Part shown: positions 44,681 to 53,458 of the stretch, in pieces
Layout: each line of letters begins with the position of its first letter
Numbering within the stretch: position 1 is the first letter of the stretch
Source: CAZDXB01 sp964509335
GTDB taxonomy: Bacteria > Bacteroidota > Ignavibacteria > Kapaibacteriales > UBA2268
Reading direction: 5' to 3'
DNA length: 64,000 nt
Assembly (NCBI GenBank): GCA_964509335.1
Contig: CAZDXB010000006.1
Coordinates: 62,001 to 126,000, forward strand
Program-made: the position numbers and the translations under genes
Notes under the pieces: generated by a model
What the model was told of the DNA's origin: nothing
Database searches by the model: none
Seen by the model: only the letters and a program-made list of their open reading frames with translations

Positions 44681-47600
44681 ATGAAAAAAATATTAGATAG
44701 ATTGTTTTTCTTTTTAACGGTTTTCGCGCTCGTTTTTTGTAAGTCTTTTGCGACACCCGCCGAATTATCGACTAATAAAGACGGTTTCAGCGTAAGTTTG
44801 AGCGATTTAAAGTCTCGCGTCGCCGCTTACGATACTCTCGAATACATTAAAATAACTAACTCAACCAAATCTTATCCAATAAAAGTCGGAGACAAGCTTA
44901 TCGACCAGATAAGGTTTACCGTAGCTTTGCCGGATACCTCTAAGCTAAAAGTTAATTTGAAGATAGATGAATATTCTATCGTCGCCGAGAATGGACGGTT
45001 AAATAGCGTCGAGCTTAAACCAAAAGCAGAGATTCAGTTTATCGGTTATCAGAGAGGACTGCCCGTCGGCTTGTTAATTATCCAACCTTTCGATTACGAC
45101 GAGAAAAGCGGCGTTTTGAGAGTTATAAACTCGGGGGAAGTAAAAGTTGATTTTCAAAAAGAAGTTTCAACCAAGCGTTTGTCAAGCTCGCCGGATATGA
45201 ATCTGTTCGGTTATTTGGACAATAAGTCGCAAGTAGAAAGCTTATATGATAATAAAGCGAGAAAAAAGAAAGTTTGGGACGAAACGCAATTGGACGATTG
45301 GTATAATCCCAATAAGACTTACGTCAGACTTAAAACTGAATTCGACGGAATCGCTCTGGCGAATGCGGAAGATATTATATCGGTCGAGAGCGATTTCGCT
45401 AATAAAAGTCTCGAATACTTCCATTTGGTTTTTCGCGGCGAGGAGGTTCCCATTAGATTTGTCGGCGACGAGAACGGCGTATTGGACGCGAGCGATAAAA
45501 TGTTTTTTACGGGGCGCAGAGCCGCCGGAGATACTACTTGGCTTCATAACTACGCTATAACCTCTTCGTTTTATTTGTATTACGACGAGTCTTCGGAAGG
45601 AACGAGATTTGGAGCATTTGAGGATAATTCCTCTACGGATAATATCGACGGCGTTTATTTTGACAAGCATTTGGAGAAAGAGACTGAGTATTTTCGCGGT
45701 TTATTTTCTTTGCAGTTTAATATTGAAAACATTTATCGCGAAAAATGGGTTTGGAAATCCGTGTCTGCAATGGGCGATGATTCCTTCGTTTACGATTTCT
45801 TTTACAGAAGACCGGAAAGTCCCGACGATACTTTGTATTTGAAATTAGCCTTTCAGAGCGAGTTGTTTAATTCTGAGGACACTATAGCGAATAAATATCA
45901 CAATCTCTCGTTAATTGTTAACGGAAAAATTATTTCGAACTTTATATGCGAGTTTTACAGCGTCAAAGAAAAAATGTTTGAATTACCGGCGGAAATTTTG
46001 AACGACGGTTTAAATAGACTTGAGCTAGTAAATCGCGGGCATCCGGATAATTACGGTAAACTAATCATACCCGACAAAATCGACGTTGATTATTTAGAAA
46101 TGGAGGCTTTCGTTCAGCCATTTTCTTACGAAGGTAAAGCGGAATTTAATACTGATGTTTTGCAACAAGACGGCGTTTTGGAAATTCCCAATTTTTCGGA
46201 TTCGAATATATACGCGTTGGACACAATTAATAATCTCTTTTCGAAATTAGCATACGAAAAAGGAGTTTCCGTGTTTGCCGTTTCAAATTATAAGGATTCG
46301 GCTTTTGTTTCTTTGAGTATTAACGATAGCGTTTATAAAAGCGCCGCGCGGGCGTTTCACGCGCTTATAAAAAGAAAAGACGAGCCGAACGGTTTTTATT
46401 CCGGAACGTTCTTTGATAATTCCGCGGCTTTAAGTTTCCTAAATACAATTAATCCGGGAGACATAGTCGCTTGCGCCTATAACTCCGGCGAACCGCTTTC
46501 TAACGCTTTAAAAGATAAGCTCGAGCGGCTGGGAAGCGAAAGCGTAAAAAATTTGGAAAATGGCGAGGTTTGGGCTTTTGCGTCAATAGTCGGCGAGGAT
46601 TTAAAATTCGAAAAAATTGATTCACCACAGGTGTCTTTTTACGATTTCATTGAATTCGAGGAAGGCGGAAGCTATAGAGCCAATCTTCCTTTAAGCGAAG
46701 GGGAGGAATATTCTTTCTTTATTTATCAGGAAGACGCCGTCGAGCGCGCTGAGGCGGAGAAATCATTCACCTCCGATTTGCGAGACAAGTCCAATAGAGC
46801 CGACGCTTTGATAATAACGCACGAAAAATTCAAAAACGCCGCAGATAGTTTGAAAAGATACCGCGAAAGAACTATGGGGATAGAAGCGGAAGTTATCGAC
46901 GTAGATAATATCTACAAAGAGTTCAATTACGGAATTAAATCTCCCCGCGCTATCAAAGATTTTCTTAGATACGCTTTAAACCAATGGGAAATGCCGGCTC
47001 CGTCTTACGTCGTTTTAATAGGCGACGCGAATTGGGATTGTAGATATAAACTGGAAAACTCCGAGAACAAGGATTACGTTCCGATTTACGGTTGGCCCGT
47101 GAGCGATTATTGGTATGTGTTGTTGGACGAGGGAGACGATTTCGTTCATGATATGCTAATCGGCAGGATACCGGCGAAAACCGAAGAGGACGTTTATGTC
47201 GTGCTGGATAAAATCATAGCTAACGACAACGCTCCCCGACGCCCTTGGATGAAACGTTTCTTATCCTTGAGCGGCGGCACAAAAGAAAGCGAGATAATTT
47301 CTTTTAAGGAGAACTTGGAAGCTGTGTCGGTAGGCGGTTGGTTGAGGTCGGCGATTTGCGGCGACACAGCTATGGTGTCTAAAAATAAACCGGGAAACAC
47401 TAGCGAATTGGAATCGTCTGAAATAATTTCAAAGATAAATCAAGGAGCGATTTGGGTCGCTTTTTATGGGCACGGTTCGCCTCAAACGCTAGATATGGAC
47501 GGATGGTACGCCGATAGACTTGGCAACGTTAACAAATACTCATTTTTAACTACAATTTCTTGCAACACGGCGGCTTTCGCGGAACCAAGGAATACCAGCA

Positions 47601-50416
47601 GAAACGAAAAATATCTGTTAGAGCCGAAGAAAGGTTTTCTCGCAGACGGAGGCTCGACTAACGTGGGCGAAGAGTCGTCCTCTATGGCTCTAATTTCTAC
47701 TATGTTAGAAATACTAGCCGACACTAATTCCACGCAGAGAACTCTTGGAGAGATATTCAATAACGCAAAACCTAAGATATATTATGACGATAGTATGTTA
47801 ATTGCGATTATTATGCAATACGAATTGTTGGGCGACCCTTTGACGAGACTTAGAATCGACGAAGAGCCATATCTATATGTCGTTGAAGACGACGTTGATT
47901 TTAAGAATCACGAAGATAAGGACGTTTTAGTTCAGAGCGATTCGATAATGTGCGTCGAGGGTACTATTTATAACTCTGGACCAAAAATGAACGAGCCTTT
48001 CGTTTTAGAGCTTGTTCATAAATACGGGGGAGAAACCGACACGATAGAGTTGAGCTATTCGGATATTTGTTTTTCCAGAAGTTTTCGAGTAGATTCGATT
48101 TTAATTTACGGAAAAGCCGGCGAGCATTTATTTGAAATCTACGAACAATCCGCTACCGGAAGCAAGTTATTGTTTAGCAAAAAAGTTTATGTTTACGACG
48201 CGGGACTTCTTTCTTTAGACCCTTATTCATTTTGGAACGTATCGAGCGAAGAGCCGTTTTTCAGGCTTATCGACCCCCAAATATCCGAGCTTACCGCCGA
48301 TTATGAATTTAAGATTACGAAGAAAAACAGCGATGGCGAAGAAGATATAATAGCTCAAGGAAACGACAGCGAAATATACGCGGACGGTTATTCTGTTGAA
48401 TGGAAGCCAAACGTAACTTTAGAAGCGGGCGATAAATATTATTTCTACGGTAAAGCGAATTACGACGAAGAGCGTCAGAGCGACTGGTTGAGAATACCAT
48501 TCAACGCCGATAGCTCGGAAATAAACGAGGAAGTTGAATATAAAATTGACGGAGAGTTTCTTACAAATCTTAATATTGACGGCGCGGATTATATCAAAGC
48601 TCCCTCGCCGAGACTTAGTTTAGAAAGATATAACAAAAAGTACGAGCTTAAATCGGCGAGAGGCAACGATTCAGTCGATAGAGTAATCGAAATAAAATAC
48701 GACGGCAAGTATTATTATCAAAAAATCCACGTCGGTTTTAATTTAATAGTAACTTCGGGAGAAAGCGGAACTTTTATAGAAAAACGCTATTTTAATACGT
48801 GGGACGGGGAAAACGCCGCCGCAAATCTGGTCAAATACTTAAGAGATACAGTTTCTAAAGGCGATTGGCTTATTTTAGCTAACGGAGGAGCCGCTTGGCG
48901 AATGTTATGGATAGAAACTCAAAGGAACGAGTCGGCGGACGGTAGCTACAATTCGTTTAAAGACGTTCTGAAACTATACGGCGCAGAAAAATGCGACGAG
49001 TTTAATTTGGAAAACGACGTTCCGGGTATGAGCTACGCTTTGATTGGTCGAAAAGAAGCGGATTCGGACAAGACAATTGAAATTCTGAAATTTGACGGCG
49101 GATTGATAGAAGTCAAAGATAGCTTGGAGTTTAGGAGAAAACATGGGGGGATTACGTCGGATTACATCGGTCCGGCTAAAAGCTGGAAGAGTTTCTCGAT
49201 TAGCGGCGGCAACGTTAAAAGCGGTGATTTTAGATTGAGGTTAACGGGCTATAAGGATAAGGAACGCCGAGAGCTTATGGAAGTAGAGTCAAAAGAATAC
49301 GATACGCTCGGAACTTTCGATATCTTGGATGATTTTAGCGGGAATTATTCTTATTTGAAAGCTGAAGTTCAAATAATAGATTCTACCGGCGAAGGCGCTC
49401 CGTATATCGACAAAATTTCAGCTAAATTTATTCCCGCTCTGGAGTTGGCTATATCGCAAGATTCTTTGAAATTCAAAAAAGACAGCGTTATTAGGGGCGA
49501 CGTCGCCGAAGTTCAATTTCCGGTAAAGAATTTGTCGCCGAGGTCGTCTGCCGGAAATCCCAAAATCAAAATTTCGGTGGAATCGGGCGGCTGGACGCTT
49601 TTCGACACTACGGTAACTCTCGACGTCGTCGCGCCGGACGAGGCTCGTTATATAGAAGTTCCAATGAATACCTTAGAATTAGACGACACTTCTTCGGTTA
49701 AAGTAGTAGTTAATTACGATTCTTCTTTGGTCGAAAGTTATTTATTCAATAATATTGCTCAAACATTACTAAATTTAGCCGCCGACAAAATAAAACCGCG
49801 GGTGAAAATATTTTTCGACGACGTTGAAATATCCGATAGCTCTTACGTTTCTTTAAAACCGCGAGTCAAAGTCGAATTATTCGACAATTCCAAAGAGCCG
49901 GTAAAAGGAGAGCCGATAATAGCGCGAATTAATCTAAGGAAACAAACGCCGGAAATCGTTAACGATTATAAATTGCAATTGATTAACGAGGATTCCCTAA
50001 AAGCGAGGTTGAGTTTTGTTGTTGATAGTTTGACCGAAAGGCATAATATTTTTGAAGCCGATTACGTTGACGCCGCGGGAAACAGGGACACCGTTGTTTA
50101 CGCGATTTTTACTTCCATTAACGCTTTTATTCTCGACAATCGCGTTCAACCAAATCCTTTCGAGACAACGACCGTATATTTTAATTATAAAGCTCCGAAT
50201 CCCGACGGACGAGCTATTTTGAAAATATATGATTTAAGAGGCAAAATGGTGAGAGAGTTGCATAAAGGCGTTAACGTAGGCGAGAATTATATACATTGGG
50301 ACGGAATGAATTTAAACGGCGATAAGTGCCATCACGGCGTTTACGTATATTTGCTTCAAATTATTAGCGAGAATTTTTCGGAGCCCGCGAAAGGTAAAAT
50401 GTATAAGTCGCGTTAA
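44681..50416 (+). CDS. Gingipain-family (C25) cysteine peptidase with ILEI-like domain and FlgD/T9SS-like C-terminus
   Basis: The start is ATG at 44681 (MKKILDRLFFF, signal peptide); an upstream TTG is rejected. The protein has 1911 residues. A propeptide-like beta region comes first. The peptidase C25 domain spans about 706-1070, with catalytic His in FYGHGSP (about 930) and Cys in TISCNTAAF (about 960). An interleukin-like EMT-inducer-type domain (about 1350-1450) has HVGFNLIV, FNTWDG and GDWLILANGG. CARDB-like strands follow. The C-terminus has VQPNPFETTTVYFNY, IYDLRGKMVREL and HHGVYVYLLQI. The layout fits PorU-related sortases or peptidases of the T9SS. Ending in a FlgD/sorting-like domain rather than stopping after the peptidase favours a PorU2-like or cargo protease over PorU itself. 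It converges on era with 5 bp between stops. Confidence 0.85.
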   Translation: MKKILDRLFFFLTVFALVFCKSFATPAELSTNKDGFSVSLSDLKSRVAAYDTLEYIKITNSTKSYPIKVGDKLIDQIRFTVALPDTSKLKVNLKIDEYSIVAENGRLNSVELKPKAEIQFIGYQRGLPVGLLIIQPFDYDEKSGVLRVINSGEVKVDFQKEVSTKRLSSSPDMNLFGYLDNKSQVESLYDNKARKKKVWDETQLDDWYNPNKTYVRLKTEFDGIALANAEDIISVESDFANKSLEYFHLVFRGEEVPIRFVGDENGVLDASDKMFFTGRRAAGDTTWLHNYAITSSFYLYYDESSEGTRFGAFEDNSSTDNIDGVYFDKHLEKETEYFRGLFSLQFNIENIYREKWVWKSVSAMGDDSFVYDFFYRRPESPDDTLYLKLAFQSELFNSEDTIANKYHNLSLIVNGKIISNFICEFYSVKEKMFELPAEILNDGLNRLELVNRGHPDNYGKLIIPDKIDVDYLEMEAFVQPFSYEGKAEFNTDVLQQDGVLEIPNFSDSNIYALDTINNLFSKLAYEKGVSVFAVSNYKDSAFVSLSINDSVYKSAARAFHALIKRKDEPNGFYSGTFFDNSAALSFLNTINPGDIVACAYNSGEPLSNALKDKLERLGSESVKNLENGEVWAFASIVGEDLKFEKIDSPQVSFYDFIEFEEGGSYRANLPLSEGEEYSFFIYQEDAVERAEAEKSFTSDLRDKSNRADALIITHEKFKNAADSLKRYRERTMGIEAEVIDVDNIYKEFNYGIKSPRAIKDFLRYALNQWEMPAPSYVVLIGDANWDCRYKLENSENKDYVPIYGWPVSDYWYVLLDEGDDFVHDMLIGRIPAKTEEDVYVVLDKIIANDNAPRRPWMKRFLSLSGGTKESEIISFKENLEAVSVGGWLRSAICGDTAMVSKNKPGNTSELESSEIISKINQGAIWVAFYGHGSPQTLDMDGWYADRLGNVNKYSFLTTISCNTAAFAEPRNTSRNEKYLLEPKKGFLADGGSTNVGEESSSMALISTMLEILADTNSTQRTLGEIFNNAKPKIYYDDSMLIAIIMQYELLGDPLTRLRIDEEPYLYVVEDDVDFKNHEDKDVLVQSDSIMCVEGTIYNSGPKMNEPFVLELVHKYGGETDTIELSYSDICFSRSFRVDSILIYGKAGEHLFEIYEQSATGSKLLFSKKVYVYDAGLLSLDPYSFWNVSSEEPFFRLIDPQISELTADYEFKITKKNSDGEEDIIAQGNDSEIYADGYSVEWKPNVTLEAGDKYYFYGKANYDEERQSDWLRIPFNADSSEINEEVEYKIDGEFLTNLNIDGADYIKAPSPRLSLERYNKKYELKSARGNDSVDRVIEIKYDGKYYYQKIHVGFNLIVTSGESGTFIEKRYFNTWDGENAAANLVKYLRDTVSKGDWLILANGGAAWRMLWIETQRNESADGSYNSFKDVLKLYGAEKCDEFNLENDVPGMSYALIGRKEADSDKTIEILKFDGGLIEVKDSLEFRRKHGGITSDYIGPAKSWKSFSISGGNVKSGDFRLRLTGYKDKERRELMEVESKEYDTLGTFDILDDFSGNYSYLKAEVQIIDSTGEGAPYIDKISAKFIPALELAISQDSLKFKKDSVIRGDVAEVQFPVKNLSPRSSAGNPKIKISVESGGWTLFDTTVTLDVVAPDEARYIEVPMNTLELDDTSSVKVVVNYDSSLVESYLFNNIAQTLLNLAADKIKPRVKIFFDDVEISDSSYVSLKPRVKVELFDNSKEPVKGEPIIARINLRKQTPEIVNDYKLQLINEDSLKARLSFVVDSLTERHNIFEADYVDAAGNRDTVVYAIFTSINAFILDNRVQPNPFETTTVYFNYKAPNPDGRAILKIYDLRGKMVRELHKGVNVGENYIHWDGMNLNGDKCHHGVYVYLLQIISENFSEPAKGKMYKSR

Positions 50417-50421
50417 CAAGA

Positions 50422-51330
50422 TCAGTAGCCGAAGGACTTTAGCATAGTCTCGTTTTTACGCCATTTTTTCCTAACTTTGACAAATAGCTCGAGGAATATC
50501 TTTTTCTGAAGATGGTTTTCGATATCTTTTCTCGCTTCGATTCCCAATTCCTTAATTTTCGAACCTTTTTCGCCGATTATTATCTTCTTTTGCGAGGTTT
50601 TTTCGACTACTATTTCGGCGGTTATATGCCATTTCCCGCCGCCTCTTTCTTTGAATCCGCTGATTACTACTTCGGTTGAATAAGGCACTTCTTCTCTGTA
50701 GAGCAAAAAGATTTTTTCTCTTATTATTTCCGAGACGAAAAAGCGTTCCGGTTGAAGACTTAGATAGTCGGGGTCGTAAAGAAAATCAGACTCCGGCAGG
50801 CGTTTTATTATTGCCTCCAACGCGTCTTCTAAACCGTCTTTTTTCAAGGCGGAGACGGGGATGATTTCTTCGCTTAAACCAGATTTTGCTATTTCGTCTA
50901 TCATCGGCAGCAAAACTTTCTTATCTTTCAGATTGTCTGTTTTATTAATGAGAACGACTTTGGGTTTTCCGACGCTCTTAATTTTTTCGAGAATTTCCTC
51001 TCCAAAATAATCATTTAGTCCGTCGAACTTTTCGGCGTCGATTAAGAGCAAAATCATATCGGAATCTTTAATTGACGAGTCGATATTTTCAATCATCGCT
51101 TTGTGCAAATCGTGTTTTGGGGATAGCAATCCCGGCGTGTCGTAGAAAGCGATTTGTATATCTTCGGACGTATATATCCCCAAAACGCGTTTTCTAGTCG
51201 TTTGGGCTTTATGCGTTACTATGGAAAGCTTTTCGCCCAGATAAGCGTTCATAAGCGTTGACTTCCCAGAGTTTGGTTTGCCGACTATAGCTACAAAGCC
51301 CGCCTTTGTCTGTATTGATTGCTCGTTCAT
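50422..51330 (-). CDS. era: GTPase Era
   Basis: The protein has 302 residues. The GTPase motifs are G1 GKPNSGKST, G2 region KAQTTRKRV, G3 DTPG, G4 NKTD and G5 SALKKDG. The C-terminal KH domain shows KKIIIGEKGSKIKELG, which binds the 3' end of 16S rRNA. It supports 30S ribosome maturation. Converging with the C25 peptidase gene; an about 155-bp palindromic element lies in its upstream region. Confidence 0.95.
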   Translation of the reverse strand: MNEQSIQTKAGFVAIVGKPNSGKSTLMNAYLGEKLSIVTHKAQTTRKRVLGIYTSEDIQIAFYDTPGLLSPKHDLHKAMIENIDSSIKDSDMILLLIDAEKFDGLNDYFGEEILEKIKSVGKPKVVLINKTDNLKDKKVLLPMIDEIAKSGLSEEIIPVSALKKDGLEDALEAIIKRLPESDFLYDPDYLSLQPERFFVSEIIREKIFLLYREEVPYSTEVVISGFKERGGGKWHITAEIVVEKTSQKKIIIGEKGSKIKELGIEARKDIENHLQKKIFLELFVKVRKKWRKNETMLKSFGY

Positions 51331-51382
51331 ATTCGATTATTATAAGGTTTTATTAATGTTCCGTGTTTAAACGTTTCGTTTA

Positions 51383-51536
51383 GGGGCTGTTTCATAGCTA
51401 CTGTTTTGCTAGCCCTCAAGGTAAACCTTGAGGTTGACGTTTTTTTTGAAACGTCTGTCAATCGAGTTTTTATGTCAACCTTCGGGTTTACCCGAAGGGT
51501 TCGAAATTCAGCGCCGTTGACTTTTGAGACAGCCCC
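51383..51536 (+). mobile_element. Palindromic MITE-like element, copy 3 (most complete)
   Basis: The 154-bp element runs from GGGGCTGTTTCA to TTTTGAGACAGCCCC, which are inverted ends. Its hairpins are CCTCAAGGT-AA-ACCTTGAGG (about 51414-51433) and CCTTCGGGT-TT-ACCCGAAGG (about 51479-51498), around a GGTTGAC...GTCAACC core of about 49 bp. GTTCGAA follows the second hairpin, as in copies 1 and 2. It lies between era and the DUF3098 gene, both transcribed leftwards. No coding capacity and no adjacent transposase. Confidence 0.72.
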
Positions 51537-51593
51537 CGCTCTTTACAACAATTTTCACTTCTACGATTGAAAGATATAATAACGATTTTTAGA

Positions 51594-51929
51594 CTATTGG
51601 TCTTCTTTCTTGAAAAATTTAAAAATCGCGTAGGGAATGATAACGCAATAGCCGATAACGAGCAATACTGGAGCTACTGAAACGGCGAAGGGATTGTTCC
51701 ATTTGCCGTCGGGAACCGCCGGTCCTTCCGATATTCCGGTCGCCATTAAGGCGTAGCCAATTAGTATTACTCCCAGTCCTATCGCTAAGATAATCAAGTT
51801 CTTTTTTGTAAGCGGGAAGTTCCATTGCGTTTTGTCTTTTTTTATGGAGCTTTTGCCGTGTTTTCTGGGCGCGTTTCTTGACTGCGCCGTTTTGATGTTT
51901 TTCGTTCTTTGCGGTTGCTTTTTTGCCAT
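51594..51929 (-). CDS. DUF3098-type small membrane protein
   Basis: The start is ATG at 51929 (MAKKQPQRTKN); an upstream TTG is unsupported. The protein has 111 residues. A basic N-terminal tail of about 45 residues is followed by WNFPLTKKNLIILAIGLGV, a GYALMATG motif and a second helix (VAPVLLVIGYCVIIPYAI), giving two membrane spans. This pattern matches the DUF3098 family of Bacteroidota-type genomes. Function is unknown. It is divergent from rimO with about 120 bp between starts. Confidence 0.75.
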   Translation of the reverse strand: MAKKQPQRTKNIKTAQSRNAPRKHGKSSIKKDKTQWNFPLTKKNLIILAIGLGVILIGYALMATGISEGPAVPDGKWNNPFAVSVAPVLLVIGYCVIIPYAIFKFFKKEDQ

Positions 51930-52050
51930 AATAAACTCGCGTTTGTTGATTTTTTTATTTTCCAAATTTAAAATAAATTTAGTTAAAGTAAAAGTTTTAA
52001 AGGGTATTTCTTATCTTTAACGTTTTAAGTAAACGCGAACGAACGATAAA

Positions 52051-53334
52051 ATGATGAAAAAGTTTTATACTGTAACCTTAGGTTGCCCGAAAAATATAGT
52101 CGATTCGGAGAGAATAGCGGCTCGGTTGGGGAATTTTGGGATGGAAATTGCCGATACGCCCGACGCCGCCGACGCTATTATAATCAACACTTGCGGTTTT
52201 ATCACTCCAGCTAAAGAAGAGAGCATACAAGCGATTTTTGAATCGATTGAACTTAAAAAAAGTTTGGGGATAAAGAAACTGGTTGTCTGCGGTTGTCTTT
52301 CGCAACGATATATGAGCGAATTAAAACGACAAATTCCCGAAGTGGATTATTTCTTTGGGATTGATTCTTACGATGAAATCGCCGAAGCTTTAGCTGGGAA
52401 AAAAGGCAAAGCGGAAGTCGCCGATAGAATTCTATCAACGCCGAACCACTACGCTTATCTTAAGATTGCCGAAGGATGCGATAGGAAATGCTCTTTTTGC
52501 GCAATTCCTCTGATTAAAGGGAAATTCAAATCGCGAAAGGAAGACGAAATTATACGGGAAGCGGAATCTCTTCGGGACAAAGGCGTAAAAGAAATTAATT
52601 TAATTGCTCAAGACACAAACTATTACGGCGTAGATTTATACTACAAGCCAAAACTCAATGAGTTATTGAAAGAATTGTGTAAAGTTGACGGAATTGAATG
52701 GATAAGACTGCTTTATACGTATCCGAAGAATTTTTCGCCAAGTTTAGTGGAAACTATAGCGGAAGAAGAGAAAATCTGTAATTACGTCGATATTCCTCTT
52801 CAGCACATTTCCGAAAAGGTTTTAAAGTCGATGAAGAGAGGAGTAAGCGCGCAAGCCGTTAGAGGCTTGATTACGAAGATTAGAAAAAATATACCTAACG
52901 TCGTTATACGAAGCGCTTTCATTGTCGGTTATCCCTACGAAGAAGAAAGCGATTTTGAGCTATTGAAAGAATTTATTCGAGAGCAGAGGCTCGATAGAGT
53001 AGGCGTTTTTACTTATTCGGCGGAAGAGGGAACGCAAGCTTACAACTTAGGCGACCCCGTTCCCGAGGAAGTAAAAAATAAAAGGCTCGACGAGTTGATG
53101 AAGATGCAAGCGGAAATATCGTTAGAAAAAAATAAAAGCTTAATTGGACAAAAAGTTAAGGTTTTAGCGGACGAGATATTAGACGACGGTTCGCTTTTAG
53201 TTCGAACGGAAGGCGACGCGCCTGAAATCGACAACGCGGTAATAGTTAAAACCGAGAAGAACATTCAGCCCGGAGATTTTATTGAAGTCGTTATTAAAGA
53301 TGCAGAAACCTACGACCTATACGCCGAAGCTTAG
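52051..53334 (+). CDS. rimO: Ribosomal protein uS12 methylthiotransferase RimO
   Basis: The protein has 427 residues. The N-terminal cluster domain has cysteines in TLGCPKN, NTCGF and VCGCLSQ. The radical-SAM motif is CDRKCSFC (about 147). LIAQDTNYYG, PLQH and SAFIVGYPYEEE follow, and a C-terminal TRAM domain spans about 360-427. LGCPKN-VDSE and the RIRLLYTYP-like stretch favour RimO over MiaB. It methylthiolates Asp88 (E. coli numbering) of S12. ATG at 52051 or 52054 could start. Confidence 0.95.
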   Translation: MMKKFYTVTLGCPKNIVDSERIAARLGNFGMEIADTPDAADAIIINTCGFITPAKEESIQAIFESIELKKSLGIKKLVVCGCLSQRYMSELKRQIPEVDYFFGIDSYDEIAEALAGKKGKAEVADRILSTPNHYAYLKIAEGCDRKCSFCAIPLIKGKFKSRKEDEIIREAESLRDKGVKEINLIAQDTNYYGVDLYYKPKLNELLKELCKVDGIEWIRLLYTYPKNFSPSLVETIAEEEKICNYVDIPLQHISEKVLKSMKRGVSAQAVRGLITKIRKNIPNVVIRSAFIVGYPYEEESDFELLKEFIREQRLDRVGVFTYSAEEGTQAYNLGDPVPEEVKNKRLDELMKMQAEISLEKNKSLIGQKVKVLADEILDDGSLLVRTEGDAPEIDNAVIVKTEKNIQPGDFIEVVIKDAETYDLYAEA

Positions 53335-53445
53335 TATATATAATAATTTTGGTTTAATTTTCGACGCTCGTTTGGTTTTTATCAAATAATTTATTATAAT
53401 TACTAATCTATACAAAAAAGAAAAAACGTAGGTGTAATTAATAAT

Positions 53446-53454
53446 AAAGGAGGT
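53446..53454 (+). promoter_or_regulatory. Strong Shine-Dalgarno site
   Basis: AAAGGAGGT lies 4-5 nt before the ATG at 53459 and is a near-perfect anti-16S match. Most genes in the window have weak or no SD, so this gene is probably highly translated. Confidence 0.75.
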
Positions 53455-53458
53455 AGAG

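Noticed and set aside
51484..51507. GGTTCGAA next to a stem, reminiscent of a tRNA T-arm
   Set aside because: It is part of the 155-bp element in all three copies; no acceptor, D or anticodon stems are present. No tRNA was found anywhere in the window.
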